From Actinomycetes bacterium (GTDB lineage: Bacteria > Actinomycetota > Acidimicrobiia > Acidimicrobiales > RAAP-2): a DNA stretch of 64,000 bases. The stretch spans positions 1 to 64,000 of the forward strand of contig JAJYBR010000004.1 in assembly GCA_021778895.1 (NCBI GenBank), in the 5' to 3' direction. A model generated the notes under the pieces. The model was not told the origin of the DNA and ran no database searches. It was given only the letters and a program-made list of their open reading frames with translations. The number at the start of each line of letters is the position of its first letter. Within the stretch, counting starts at the first letter, position 1. Of this stretch, positions 9,354 to 19,825 are shown one piece after another. A program made the position numbers and the translations under genes.

Positions 9354-10652
9354 GTGAACGCGCGCCTCACTGCTGCGCGCGCCCGCATCGTCGACTTCTG
9401 GGGCGCGCTCTCTCCGTGGTCCCGGGACGCCTGGCTGTACGGGGGCTCGAGCATCTTCGCGCTGGGCCTGGCGCTGACGACGACCCAGCCGGCCCAGCGG
9501 GACTGGGGATGGCTGGCGGCTGGCCCCTACGCGCTGGGAGCACTGGTGGCCTTCTCCATGCGGCGGTGGCGCATCCGGCGATCGATCGTGGGCCGCATCG
9601 CCCTGACGGCCCTCATCGGCCTCGGAGCGCTGGCCATTCCCCTCGGCTTGGAGGCGCGGTGGCGCCACGTGAACCCGGGCCAGGCCTACGCACAGCCCGA
9701 GGTCGGCGTGATCGAGCGCTCGGCGGCGCTGGTCACGAAGGGACTGGATCCCTACCGGGCCTACGTCAACGACGGCCACGTGGTCAACGCCGTCAAGGGG
9801 CTGCCGGCCTACGCGTCGTTCTTCCCCTACCTGCCGCTGATGAGCGTCTTTGGGTTGCCGTCGGCCGCGACGCACCAGTCGACCGGTCTGACCGATGCGC
9901 GGATCATCATGTCGCTGGCCACCGTGCTGGTGATGATCGGAGCGCTCGCCCTCTTGCGCGCGCCACCTGACCGGCGCCTGCGCGTCGCGCAGATTCTGGC
10001 CGTCCTGCCCACGGGTGCGCTGTTCTTGTCGACCGGTGGCGACGACATGCCGATCCTGGCCCTCCTTCTGCTCGGCGTGGCGGCGATGGAACGGCGCGCC
10101 TGGCGGACCGCCGGGGTCGCCCTGGGAATCGCTGCGGCGATGAAGCTGACGGCGTGGCCGGTCGTGGTCGTGCTGGTGGTGGTCGCCGCCACACGCCGGC
10201 GAGGCGACCGGGGCTGGGTCCGGGTGGCGTCGCTGGTCGCCGGCATCGTCGCCGTGACGGCGGCTCCCTTCGCCGCTCTCGCCCCGCGGGCGTTCCTGGC
10301 CAACGTGGTGGCGTTCCCGCTGGGGCTCTCGGGCGTGACCTCACCCGCGGCCTCGCCCCTGCCGGGGCACCTCCTGACCGACGCCGTGCCGGTGCTCGGA
10401 CACGTCTTGATCCCGGTGACGCTGATCGCCGTGACCTTGGGGGGATGGCGCCACGTGCGCCGGCACTGGCCCCTGAGTAACCCCCGGGCCCTGCGGGCGA
10501 TCGCGGTGCTCTTCATCGGCGTGATCCTCGCTGCGTCGGCGACCCGGATCGGCTACGGCATCTATCCGCTGAACCTGCTCGTGTGGGCGTGGGCCCTGAG
10601 CCCGGTGCGCGAGCCCGCCGACGAGCTCGTGGCCGTGGGCGCCGCGCGCTAG
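9354..10652 (+). CDS. polytopic membrane protein, possible GT-C/DUF2029-type glycosyltransferase
   Basis: Many TM helices; EVGVIERSAALVTKGLDPYRAYVND segment; GTG start. Confidence 0.5.
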   Translation: MNARLTAARARIVDFWGALSPWSRDAWLYGGSSIFALGLALTTTQPAQRDWGWLAAGPYALGALVAFSMRRWRIRRSIVGRIALTALIGLGALAIPLGLEARWRHVNPGQAYAQPEVGVIERSAALVTKGLDPYRAYVNDGHVVNAVKGLPAYASFFPYLPLMSVFGLPSAATHQSTGLTDARIIMSLATVLVMIGALALLRAPPDRRLRVAQILAVLPTGALFLSTGGDDMPILALLLLGVAAMERRAWRTAGVALGIAAAMKLTAWPVVVVLVVVAATRRRGDRGWVRVASLVAGIVAVTAAPFAALAPRAFLANVVAFPLGLSGVTSPAASPLPGHLLTDAVPVLGHVLIPVTLIAVTLGGWRHVRRHWPLSNPRALRAIAVLFIGVILAASATRIGYGIYPLNLLVWAWALSPVREPADELVAVGAAR

Positions 10653-11209
10653 ATCGACGCGGAGTTCTGGTAGATGCGGAACCGCCACTGGGTCGTCGAC
10701 CCGTGGTGTCCCGTGACCGCGATGCCCACGACCCAGTAGAAGGTGTCGGACCCCGCCTTCTGGAACAGCATCTCGGGACCGGTGGGTGACTGGGCCGACG
10801 AGAAGAGCGACCAGCCCTCGGCCGTGAGGCGGCCACGGTAGAAGCCCAGGATCTGGCCGGCAGTGGCCCCCGTGTTCAGGCTGCGGTAGCAGTCATAGTC
10901 GCCGGCACCCCCGTTGGCGTGGACCACGGGTCCCGCGGACGTCGTGCGCACGGGTACGACGAAGGCGTCGGCGATGTTGGACGGGGGAGTGCCGGGCTGC
11001 TGGCAGCCCGTGACCACGGCGTTCGAGCGCGCAGCGGGCAGGCCGCCCACGACCACGGGTGCCGTCGTCGTCGTGACCGTCGGGGTCGCCAGGGCGTTGA
11101 TGAGGAGGAAGATCGCCAGCACACCGGCTCCCAGGCCGACGACCACCGCCGCTGGCCACAGACTGGTGGTCGTCGTCAGTGGCGGGCGCTCCTGGCTCAC
11201 GGCCCCCAT
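10649..11209 (-). CDS. hypothetical single-pass membrane-anchored protein
   Basis: TM near the N-terminus (AAVVVGLGAGVLAIFLLINAL) and an extracytoplasmic domain; stop codon shares CTAG with the convergent gene. Confidence 0.65.
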   Translation of the reverse strand: MGAVSQERPPLTTTTSLWPAAVVVGLGAGVLAIFLLINALATPTVTTTTAPVVVGGLPAARSNAVVTGCQQPGTPPSNIADAFVVPVRTTSAGPVVHANGGAGDYDCYRSLNTGATAGQILGFYRGRLTAEGWSLFSSAQSPTGPEMLFQKAGSDTFYWVVGIAVTGHHGSTTQWRFRIYQNSASI

Positions 11210-12015
11210 CCGAAGTGATCGATGGGCCCGTGCCCGTGTCCGAGCTGCCAGGGCGCGGCACCGCGCAGGGCCGCGAGTACGAACGCCTTGGCGTCACGGA
11301 CGGCATCGGGCAGACTGCGCCCCAGGGCGAGCCCGGCGGCGATCGCCGCCGAGAGCGAACAGCCGGTGCCGTGGTCGTTGACGGTGTCGACGCGCTCGGC
11401 CTCCAAGACGATGACCTCGTCACCGAGGACCAGCACATCAGGCGAGTGGGCCGACGAGCCGCCCGCGGTGACGTGGCCCCCCTTGACCAACACGGCACCG
11501 GCACCGAGACGCACCAGCGCCTGGGCGACGGCGGCCATCGAGGCGATGTCGTCGAGGTCGCGCACGTCGACGCCCACCAGGGCGGCCGCCTCGGGCAGGT
11601 TGGGGGTGAGGAGCTCGGCGTGCGGGATGAGCGCGTCGCGGTAGGCCTCGATCCCCCCGTCGGCGAGCAGCAGGGATCCCGTCGAGGAGACCAGGACGGG
11701 ATCGACGACGAGGTGCGGCAGGCGGCCCTGCTCGGCGAGGTGAGCGACCGCCAGCACGACGGCTGGCTCGGCCAGCATGCCGGTCTTGACCGCCGCGATG
11801 GAGAAGTCCTCGAGGACCGCGTCCACCTGGGCGACGACGTCGGCGGGCGCCAAGGGGACGATGGCGCTCACGGTTCGCGTGTTCTGCGCGGTGACCGCGG
11901 TGACTGCGGTGGTGGCGTGGATGCTGAACGCGCTGAACGTGCGCAGGTCGGCTTGGATACCCGCGCCGCCGCCGGAGTCGGACCCCGCGATGGTCAGGGC
12001 GCACCGAGGTTCCAC
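11197..12015 (-). CDS. thiD: hydroxymethylpyrimidine/phosphomethylpyrimidine kinase
   Basis: [41 protein letters not shown]...[12 protein letters not shown]...[19 protein letters not shown]. Confidence 0.92.
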   Translation of the reverse strand: MEPRCALTIAGSDSGGGAGIQADLRTFSAFSIHATTAVTAVTAQNTRTVSAIVPLAPADVVAQVDAVLEDFSIAAVKTGMLAEPAVVLAVAHLAEQGRLPHLVVDPVLVSSTGSLLLADGGIEAYRDALIPHAELLTPNLPEAAALVGVDVRDLDDIASMAAVAQALVRLGAGAVLVKGGHVTAGGSSAHSPDVLVLGDEVIVLEAERVDTVNDHGTGCSLSAAIAAGLALGRSLPDAVRDAKAFVLAALRGAAPWQLGHGHGPIDHFGWGP

Positions 12016-12164
12016 GGCGTCACCCTACCGGGGCGCGTCGGGGCGACTGTTCACGAACTGGGCGTACGCCGGTCACGCACGGGACAGGCAACTCGGATAC
12101 TGTGGCGCTCGAACCGTCAGGGGGACGGCTCGTGCACACTCGTGCAGGAACGTGAGGGCAATCC

Positions 12165-13325
12165 ATGAGATCTGCGAAGCTGAGAGCGGCCCTGGCGACG
12201 GGGACGGCGGCGATCAGCCTGCTGTCGTTCGTGACGCTCAGCGTTGGGCCAGCCGGCGGAGCCGGCGCCGTCAACTGGGCCAAGGTGCAGACGCTGGCCA
12301 AGTCCGGGCCGACGTCGATGGGCGCGCTGATCGCCGCGGCCAAGAAGGAAGGCAAGCTCAACGTCATCGCGTTGCCGCCGAACTGGGCGAACTACGGGGC
12401 GCTGATCAACACCTTCTCGAAGAAGTACAAGATCAAGGTGAACTCCTACAACCCGGACGGCTCGAGCCAGGACGAGATCAACGCGATTATCGCTGACCGG
12501 GGTCGTACGAGTGCTCCCGACGTGATCGACGTGGGAACGAACTTCGCCATCACGGCCCAGCAGCGACACCTCCTGTCCCCGTACCGGGTGCAGACGTGGT
12601 CGCGGATCCCGGCGGCGCTCAAGCAGCCCCGAGGGTTCTGGTTCGACGACTACGGCGGATTCGTGGCCATCGGGTGCGACACCACCGTCGTGCACCACTG
12701 CCCGACCTCGTTCGCCCAGATGCTGAAGTCCGGTCAGGGCTACAAGATCGGGATCAACAACAACCCGGTGGCGTCGTCGTCGGCTCTGGCAGCGGTGATG
12801 GCCGCGGCTGTCGCCTCGGGCGGGTCGCTGAACAACGTCAAGCCCGGGGTCGACTACTTCTCGAAGATGAACAAGGCCGGAAACTTCGTGGCGACGATCG
12901 CTGGACCCTCGACGGTCCAGAGTGGCGCGACCAACATCGTGGTCTGGTGGGACTACCTCCAGGCCAGCGAGGTCAAGGCACTGCCGGGCTACACGCACAA
13001 GTGGAAGGTCGTGATCCCCTCGGACGCGGCACTCGCCGAGTACTACACCCAGGCCATCAGCGCGTCGGCGCCGGACCCGGCAGCCGCACGTCTGTGGGAG
13101 GAGTTCCTCTACTCCAACCAGGGTCAGAACCTGTGGCTCGCGGGCATGGCCCGACCAGTGGAGCTTGCCTTCATGACGGCGCACCACCTGGCCAACGCCA
13201 GGTGGCTGGCGGCCCTGCCGCCGGCGCCCACCAAGGGCGTGCAGTACCCGACCCAGGCCCAGATCCTCAAGGCGGAGAGCGTCGTGTCGGCGTCGTGGCC
13301 AACCGAGGTCACTTCAGGCCCGTAG
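12165..13325 (+). CDS. ABC transporter substrate-binding protein (PotD/AfuA-like)
   Basis: Signal peptide; [35 protein letters not shown]; followed by two permeases and an ATPase. Confidence 0.85.
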   Translation: MRSAKLRAALATGTAAISLLSFVTLSVGPAGGAGAVNWAKVQTLAKSGPTSMGALIAAAKKEGKLNVIALPPNWANYGALINTFSKKYKIKVNSYNPDGSSQDEINAIIADRGRTSAPDVIDVGTNFAITAQQRHLLSPYRVQTWSRIPAALKQPRGFWFDDYGGFVAIGCDTTVVHHCPTSFAQMLKSGQGYKIGINNNPVASSSALAAVMAAAVASGGSLNNVKPGVDYFSKMNKAGNFVATIAGPSTVQSGATNIVVWWDYLQASEVKALPGYTHKWKVVIPSDAALAEYYTQAISASAPDPAAARLWEEFLYSNQGQNLWLAGMARPVELAFMTAHHLANARWLAALPPAPTKGVQYPTQAQILKAESVVSASWPTEVTSGP

Positions 13326-14258
13326 GTGAGTGAGTCCGGTCTACCGGAGGACGCCCGCGCCACCCGCGAGGTTGACGAACCGTCGATCTCGCGGGTGGCG
13401 TCGAGCGCCCGGCGATGGCGTGGCCTGCGGCGTGCTGCTGCGGTCACGCCCTTCGTCGTGTACGTGTTCTTGGGGCTGGGCATCCCGATCATCGCCGTGG
13501 TCGACTACGCGTTCCGGAACCCGCAGGGCCGCCTGACGATGGCCAACGTGACGACCATCACCCACGGCACCTACCTGCTGGGCTTCGAGAACTCGATCCT
13601 GCTGGCGGCGATCACGTCGGTGCTCCCCGGACTTCTCGGACTGGCCTTGGCCTACGCCATCGCGACATCGCGTACCCCCTTCCTGCGCCGGATGATCGCG
13701 ACCGCGTCGGGCGTCCTAGCCAACTTCGGAGGCATCAACCTGACCTTCATGTTCATCGCCACGCTCGGGTCCACCGGGATCCTCACCTCGTGGCTCGCGG
13801 CGATTCACCTGAATCCCTGGAATCTGGGCTTCAACCTCTACTCGTTCTACGGGGTCGCCTTCGTCTACCTCTACTTCCAGGTCCCGCTCATGGTGCTGGT
13901 GATCACCCCCGCCCTCGGGGCGCTGCGACCGGCGTGGCGGGAGGCCGCGTCGAACCTGGGTGCCTCGGCGTGGCGATTCTGGCGCCACGTCGGCCTGCCA
14001 GTGCTGTTCCCCTCGGTGCTGGGCGGCATGCTGCTGCTGTTCGGGAGCTCCTTCGCCGCCTACGCGACGGCCGAGACCCTCACCGCGGGCACCGTCACCC
14101 TGGCCCCGATCCAGATCGGGAACCTGCTCAATGGCAATGCCATCTCGGGCCAGGAGAACATCGGCTACGCGATCGGCTTCGGCATGTTCATCGTGCTGGC
14201 CGTGACGATGATCCTCTACGGGCTCATCCAGCGCCGGGCGTCCAAATGGTTGCGCTGA
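13326..14258 (+). CDS. ABC transporter permease
   Basis: Binding-protein-dependent permease signature (WREAASNLGASAWRFWRHVGLPVLFPSVLGG). Confidence 0.88.
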   Translation: MSESGLPEDARATREVDEPSISRVASSARRWRGLRRAAAVTPFVVYVFLGLGIPIIAVVDYAFRNPQGRLTMANVTTITHGTYLLGFENSILLAAITSVLPGLLGLALAYAIATSRTPFLRRMIATASGVLANFGGINLTFMFIATLGSTGILTSWLAAIHLNPWNLGFNLYSFYGVAFVYLYFQVPLMVLVITPALGALRPAWREAASNLGASAWRFWRHVGLPVLFPSVLGGMLLLFGSSFAAYATAETLTAGTVTLAPIQIGNLLNGNAISGQENIGYAIGFGMFIVLAVTMILYGLIQRRASKWLR

Positions 14259-15070
14259 CCCCCTCCGCCGCCGCGGTCGCTCCCACACCGCGGCGCCACC
14301 GCCTGCGGGTCTGGCGCGGCATCATCCTGGGACTGGCGGCGGCGTACTTCCTCATCCCGCTCTACGCCGGCCTGCGCTTCTCCTTCCACAACGACGCGGG
14401 GCAGTGGTCGCTCTACGCGCTGAAGGCGATCCCCTCGCAGATCGGCTTCACGGGAGCGTTCTTCCTCTCGATCAAGTTGGCCTTCACGACGCTCATCGGC
14501 ACGCTAGTGCTCATGGTGCCGACCACCATCTACATCCACCTGCACCTGCCGCGTCTGCGACGCCTCCTCGAGTTCGTCACGGTGCTGCCCATCGTGATCC
14601 CGCCGATCGTGCTGATCCTGGGCGTCCTGCGAGCCGCGCCGATCTGGCTCAAGGCGTCGCCATACCTGCTCAGCCTGATGTACGTGATCTTGACGATGCC
14701 CTTCGTCTACCGCTCCCTCGACGCGGGGATCTCCGCCATCGACCTCAAGACGCTGGTCGAGGCCAGCCGGTCGTTGGGGGCCAACGGGCCCCAGACGCTG
14801 TGGCGCGTGATCCTGCCCAACCTGCGCGCGGGCATCCTGTCGGCGTCGGTGCTGACGCTGGCGCTGGTGCTCGGCGAGTTCACGATGGCCAGCCTCGACC
14901 TGTGGACGACGCTGCCGGTGTGGATCTATCAGTTCCAGCAGACGGACGGGCACATCGCGACCATGGTCTCGATGCTGTCCCTGATCGGGACCTGGGTGCT
15001 GATCACGGCGATGGTCTCTTTGGACCGGTCCGAGTCGCGGCGGTCCCGACGCAAGGCGGAGGTGGCGTGA
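14246..15070 (+). CDS. ABC transporter permease
   Basis: EASRSLGANGPQTLWRVILPNLRAGILSA signature; ATG 14246 overlaps the upstream gene. Confidence 0.88.
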   Translation: MVALTPSAAAVAPTPRRHRLRVWRGIILGLAAAYFLIPLYAGLRFSFHNDAGQWSLYALKAIPSQIGFTGAFFLSIKLAFTTLIGTLVLMVPTTIYIHLHLPRLRRLLEFVTVLPIVIPPIVLILGVLRAAPIWLKASPYLLSLMYVILTMPFVYRSLDAGISAIDLKTLVEASRSLGANGPQTLWRVILPNLRAGILSASVLTLALVLGEFTMASLDLWTTLPVWIYQFQQTDGHIATMVSMLSLIGTWVLITAMVSLDRSESRRSRRKAEVA

Positions 15071-16155
15071 GCCAGGTGCCAACCAACGGTGGGGGGAGTG
15101 GGGCGCGCGTCGAGCTGCGTGAGCTGGTGCGCATCTTCGGGCGCACCCGGGCCCTCGACGGGTTCTCCCTCGAGGTCGAGCCCGGCGAGCTCGTCGCCCT
15201 GCTCGGTCCCTCGGGCTGCGGCAAGACGACGGCGCTGCGCGCCCTGGCCGGCTTCGAGCTCGTCGACCACGGCCAGGTCCTGGTCGACGGCCAGGACGTC
15301 GCGCGCGTGTCGCCCCAGGACCGCGACATGGGGATGGTCTTCCAGAGCTACTCGCTGTTCCCCAACATGAGCGCCCTGCACAACGTGGCCTTCGGTCTGC
15401 GCATGCGGGGTGTGCGCTCGGTGGCGCGCCGCGACAAGGCCCACGAGATCCTCGAGCTGGTCGGGCTCCACGAGCACGCCGAGAAGTACCCGCACCAGCT
15501 CTCGGGCGGCCAGCAGCAGCGGGTCGCACTGGCCCGGGCGCTGGCGATCGAGCCGCGCGTGCTCCTGCTGGACGAGCCGCTCTCGGCCCTCGACGCGAAG
15601 GTGCGCACCGGCTTGCGCGACCAGATCCGCTCGCTGCAGCAGCGCCTCGCGATCACGACCGTCTTCGTCACCCACGACCAGGAAGAGGCGCTCTCGATGG
15701 CCGACCGCGTCTGCGTGATGCGCGATGGCCGCGGGGAGCAGACGGCCACGCCCGCCGAGTTGTACTCACGTCCCACGAGTGCCTTCGTGGCGCACTTCGT
15801 CGGCGTGTCGAGCCGGGTGCCGGTGCGTCGCGACGGCGCGACGGTCGGGCTGTGGGGCACGGCCGTGGCGGTGCGCAACCCGGAGCTGGCCGAGCGCGAC
15901 GTGGACGCGGTGCTGCGGCCCGAGGACGTGGCGATCGCCGCCGATCCCGCCGGGGCGGCCACGGTCGTGCACAAGAGCTTCCTCGGGGCCATCACGCGCG
16001 TCACGGTGAGCGCGGAGTCGGCCGAGGTCCGCGTCGACGTGCGCAGCGACGCCGCGCGCGACCTCAACCACGGGGATCGGGTGGCGCTCACCGTGGTGGC
16101 GCGCGACGTGCTGGTCTCGCCGCGCAACGAGCGCACCGACGTCGACGAGGACTGA
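15067..16155 (+). CDS. ABC transporter ATP-binding protein (PotA/FbpC-like)
   Basis: Walker A GPSGCGKTTALRALAG; LSGGQQQRVALARALAIEP; VLLLDEPLSALD; GTG 15067. Confidence 0.93.
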   Translation: MSQVPTNGGGSGARVELRELVRIFGRTRALDGFSLEVEPGELVALLGPSGCGKTTALRALAGFELVDHGQVLVDGQDVARVSPQDRDMGMVFQSYSLFPNMSALHNVAFGLRMRGVRSVARRDKAHEILELVGLHEHAEKYPHQLSGGQQQRVALARALAIEPRVLLLDEPLSALDAKVRTGLRDQIRSLQQRLAITTVFVTHDQEEALSMADRVCVMRDGRGEQTATPAELYSRPTSAFVAHFVGVSSRVPVRRDGATVGLWGTAVAVRNPELAERDVDAVLRPEDVAIAADPAGAATVVHKSFLGAITRVTVSAESAEVRVDVRSDAARDLNHGDRVALTVVARDVLVSPRNERTDVDED

Positions 16156-16214
16156 CCCGCGGGGTCGGCACCGACGGGGCCAGTACGATCGGGCAGCACG
16201 AGCAAGGAGCCGGT

Positions 16215-17582
16215 GTGGGTGACCAGCGAACGGGGAGGCTGACGCGCGAGTCGCTGGCGGCGGCCGTGGCCGAGGGCACGATCGACACCGTCCTGGTGGC
16301 GGTGACCGACCTGCAGGGGCGTCTGCAGGGCAAGCGCATGGACGCGCGCTTCTTGCTGGAGGAGTCGGGTGACGACCGCGTCGAGGGCTGCGCCTACGTC
16401 CTGGCCTCCGACGTCGACATGCGCACCCTGGACGGGTTCGCCTTGACCTCGTGGGACCAGGGGTACGGCGACGTCGTGCTGGTCCCCGACTGGGGGTCGG
16501 CGCGCGTCGTGCCGTGGCACGACGCCACGGCGATCGTGTTCTGCGACGTCCGCTCGACCGCGGGGGACGCCGTCGCCGTCTCGCCGCGCCAGGTCCTCGA
16601 GCGCCAGGTGGCGCGCTTGGGCGAGCGGGGCTGGACGGGTCTGACCGGGACCGAGCTGGAGTTTCTGGTCTTCACCGACCGCTACGAGGACGCCTGGTCG
16701 CGCGGGTACCGCGACCTCACGCCGGCCAACCAGTACAACGTGGACTACTCGCTGCTCGGCACCGGCCGCGTCGAGCCGTTCCTGGGCCGGGTGCGCCGCG
16801 CCATGCGCGGGGCGGGCATGGTGGTCGAGTCGGTCAAGGGCGAGTGCAACTTCGGCCAGCACGAGATCGCCTTCCGCTACGCCGGCCTCCTCGACAAGTG
16901 CGACGAGCACGGCCTCTTCAAGCTCGGCGTAAAGGAGATCGCCGCGCAAGAGGGCCTGAGCGCCACCTTCATGGCCAAGTTCAACGAGCGCGAGGGCAAC
17001 TCGTGCCACATCCACCTCTCCTTGCGCGACGAGGCGGGACGCCCGGTCTTCGCGGGCGACGGCCCGCTCGGGGAGTCGGCGGTCTTCTCGGCCTTCCTCG
17101 GCGGGCTGATCGCCCACGCGCGCGAGCTGTCGCTCCTCCTGGCCCCGAACGTCAACAGCTACAAGCGCTTCGTCGCCGGCTCTTTCGCCCCCACCGCCCT
17201 GGCCTGGGGACTCGACAACCGGACCTGCGCGTTCCGCGTGGTCGGCCACGGGGGCGGGCTGCGCGTCGAGTGCCGGATCCCGGGCGGGGACGTCAACCCC
17301 TACCTGGCCGAGGCCGCACTGGTGGCGGCCGGCCTGGCTGGCATCGACGAGGGGCGCAGCGCACCGCCGCCCTACGCCGGCAACGCCTACGAGGCCGACG
17401 TCGAGCGGGTCCCGGCGACCCTCGGCGAGGCGATCGAGCTGTTCGAGGGCTCCGCGCTGGCGCGCGCGGCCTTCGGCGACGAGGTGGTGGCCCACTACGC
17501 CCGCGCCGGCCGGGTGGAGCTCGAGTCCTTCCAGGCGGCCGTGACCGACTGGGAGCGCATCCGTGGATTCGAAAGGCTGTGA
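16215..17582 (+). CDS. glutamine synthetase family protein (gamma-glutamylpolyamine synthetase-like)
   Basis: VAVTDLQGRLQGKRMDARFLLEE...KGECNFGQHEIAFRY...NSYKRFVAGSFAPTALAWGLDNRT; SD AAGGAG before GTG 16215. Confidence 0.85.
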   Translation: MGDQRTGRLTRESLAAAVAEGTIDTVLVAVTDLQGRLQGKRMDARFLLEESGDDRVEGCAYVLASDVDMRTLDGFALTSWDQGYGDVVLVPDWGSARVVPWHDATAIVFCDVRSTAGDAVAVSPRQVLERQVARLGERGWTGLTGTELEFLVFTDRYEDAWSRGYRDLTPANQYNVDYSLLGTGRVEPFLGRVRRAMRGAGMVVESVKGECNFGQHEIAFRYAGLLDKCDEHGLFKLGVKEIAAQEGLSATFMAKFNEREGNSCHIHLSLRDEAGRPVFAGDGPLGESAVFSAFLGGLIAHARELSLLLAPNVNSYKRFVAGSFAPTALAWGLDNRTCAFRVVGHGGGLRVECRIPGGDVNPYLAEAALVAAGLAGIDEGRSAPPPYAGNAYEADVERVPATLGEAIELFEGSALARAAFGDEVVAHYARAGRVELESFQAAVTDWERIRGFERL

Positions 17583-17588
17583 GCGAGG

Positions 17589-18950
17589 ATGAGCGACACA
17601 CTGAGCATCGTCAACCCGTCGACCGAGGAGGTCATCGGGGACGTTCCGCGGCGTAGCCTGGCCGAGGTCGACGCGATCATCGCGCGCGCGGCGGCCGTGG
17701 CGCCGGCGTGGCGTCGCGTGACGCCAGCCGACCGGGCCCGCCTGCTGCGGCGCTTCGCCGAGGTCGTCGACGCGCACAACGAGGAGCTGGCCCAGCTCGA
17801 GGTGGCGAACTCGGGGCACACGATCACCAACGCGCGCTGGGAGGCCGGAAACGTCCGTGACGTCCTGGCGTACTACGCGGGAGCCCCCGAGCGCTTCACC
17901 GGCAAGCAGATCCCCGTCGCTGGCGGCGTCGATCTGACGTTCCACGAGCCGCTCGGCGTCGTCGGGGTCATCGCCCCGTGGAACTTCCCGATGCCGATCG
18001 CCTCGTGGGGGTTCGCACCGGCGCTGGCGGCCGGCAACGTGGTCGTCTTGAAGCCGGCCACCCTGACGCCGCTCACGGCAATGCGCCTGGGCGAGCTGGC
18101 ACTCGAGGCCGGGCTCCCCGAGGGCGTGTTCCAGGTCGTCACGGGTGACGGGGTACTGGTCGGTGACCGGCTCGTCTCCCACGAGGCCGTGCGCAAGATC
18201 TGCTTCACCGGCTCGACGGCCGTGGGGCGAGCGGTGATGGCGGGCTGTGCCGCGCAGATGAAGCGGGTCACCTTGGAGCTCGGGGGCAAGAGCGCCAACA
18301 TCGTGTTCGCCGACGCCGACCTCGAGCGGGCCGCCGCACAGGCTCCCTACGCGGTCTTCGACAACGCGGGCCAGGACTGCTGCGCCCGCTCGCGGATCCT
18401 GGTCGAGCAGGGCGCCTACGACCGGTTCATGGAGCTCTTCGAGGCCGCCGTGAAGGCCGTCCGGGTGCTCGATCCGGCCGACGAGCGCAGTGAGATGGGC
18501 CCGCTGATCAGCGCGGCGCACCGCGCGAGCGTGGCCGACTACGTGGCGTCGGCCGAGGTCGCCTTCGTGGGCTCGCGCCCCGGGGGAGCGGGCTACTGGT
18601 TCGCCCCGACGGTGCTCGTCGGGGACCGGGCCGGCCGCGCGTACCAGGAGGAGATCTTCGGACCCGTGGTGTCCGTGGTCCCCTTCGCCGACGAAGCCGA
18701 GGCCGTGGCCCTGGCCAACGAGGGCCCCTTCGGACTCTCGGGGTCGTTGTGGACGCGCGACGTGGGCCGGGCCCTGCGCGTGGCGCGCGGCGTGGAGACC
18801 GGGACCCTGTCGGTCAACTCGAACTCGTCGGTGCGCTACGCCACGCCCTTCGGAGGCTTCAAGCAGTCGGGCTTGGGCCGCGAGCTGGGGCCCGACGCCC
18901 TGCTGGGGTTCAGCGAGGAGAAGAACGTCTTCATAGCGACGGAGGAGTGA
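17589..18950 (+). CDS. aldehyde dehydrogenase family protein
   Basis: VIAPWNFPMPIASWGFAPALAAGN, VTLELGGKSANIVFADADLE, NAGQDCCARSRILV. Confidence 0.93.
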   Translation: MSDTLSIVNPSTEEVIGDVPRRSLAEVDAIIARAAAVAPAWRRVTPADRARLLRRFAEVVDAHNEELAQLEVANSGHTITNARWEAGNVRDVLAYYAGAPERFTGKQIPVAGGVDLTFHEPLGVVGVIAPWNFPMPIASWGFAPALAAGNVVVLKPATLTPLTAMRLGELALEAGLPEGVFQVVTGDGVLVGDRLVSHEAVRKICFTGSTAVGRAVMAGCAAQMKRVTLELGGKSANIVFADADLERAAAQAPYAVFDNAGQDCCARSRILVEQGAYDRFMELFEAAVKAVRVLDPADERSEMGPLISAAHRASVADYVASAEVAFVGSRPGGAGYWFAPTVLVGDRAGRAYQEEIFGPVVSVVPFADEAEAVALANEGPFGLSGSLWTRDVGRALRVARGVETGTLSVNSNSSVRYATPFGGFKQSGLGRELGPDALLGFSEEKNVFIATEE

Positions 18951-19714
18951 TGGGACGCTTAGAGAACAAGGTGTGCGTGATCACGGGCGCCGGCAGCGGC
19001 ATCGGGCGCGCGGCGGCGATCCGCTTCGCCCAAGAGGGCGCCTCGGTGGTGGTCGCCGACATCGACGCGACGGCCGGCCGCGAGCTGGCCGCGTCGATCG
19101 ACGGCCTGTTCGTCGAGGTCGACGTGGCCGACGAGGCGAGTGTGCGCGGCATGTTCGCCGCGACCGTCGCCACCTTCGGCGGGCTCGACGTGCTCTTCAA
19201 CAACGCGGGCATCTCGCCGAGCGATGACGACTCCATCTTGACCACGGGCCTCGACGCGTGGCGGCGGGTCCAGGAGGTCAATTTGACCTCGGTCTACCTG
19301 GGCTGCCACTACGGCATCCCCCTGCTGCTCGAGCGGGGGGGCGGGTCGATCATCAACACCGCGTCCTTCGTCGCCGTGCTGGGGTCGGCCACCTCGCAGA
19401 TCTCGTACTCGGCCTCCAAGGGCGGCGTCTTGTCCATGAGCCGGGAGCTGGCCGTGGAGTTCGCCCGCCGCAACATCCGCGTCAACGCCCTGTGCCCCGG
19501 TCCGGTCAACACGCCCCTGCTGCAAGAGCTGTTCGCCAAGGACCCCGAGCGTGCGGCCCGGCGCCTGGTGCACATCCCTCTCGGCCGCTTCGCCGAACCC
19601 GAGGAGATCGCCAACGCGGCGCTGTTTCTGGCCTCCGACGAGGCAACCTTCGTGACCGGATCCACGTTCCTGGTCGACGGGGGGATCAGTGGCGCCTACG
19701 TGACCCCGCTGTGA
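18950..19714 (+). CDS. SDR-family oxidoreductase
   Basis: VCVITGAGSGIGRAAAIRFAQEGASVVVADID; YSASKGGVLSMSRELA; ATG 18950. Confidence 0.9.
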   Translation: MGRLENKVCVITGAGSGIGRAAAIRFAQEGASVVVADIDATAGRELAASIDGLFVEVDVADEASVRGMFAATVATFGGLDVLFNNAGISPSDDDSILTTGLDAWRRVQEVNLTSVYLGCHYGIPLLLERGGGSIINTASFVAVLGSATSQISYSASKGGVLSMSRELAVEFARRNIRVNALCPGPVNTPLLQELFAKDPERAARRLVHIPLGRFAEPEEIANAALFLASDEATFVTGSTFLVDGGISGAYVTPL

Positions 19715-19825
19715 GTGGGCGGCGAGCGCGCTGGGGCTGATCGCACCGTCCATCGCGGGACCGGCCCGAATGACACGCCTGTAGTTCACTGGCTACGATA
19801 GGGATGCCCAGGGTCGGGAGGGAGT

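Noticed and set aside
15852-16214. Upstream extension of the glutamine-synthetase-like ORF (start 15852)
   Set aside because: It overlaps the ABC ATPase in another frame; GTG 16215 has a good SD and starts the family homology.
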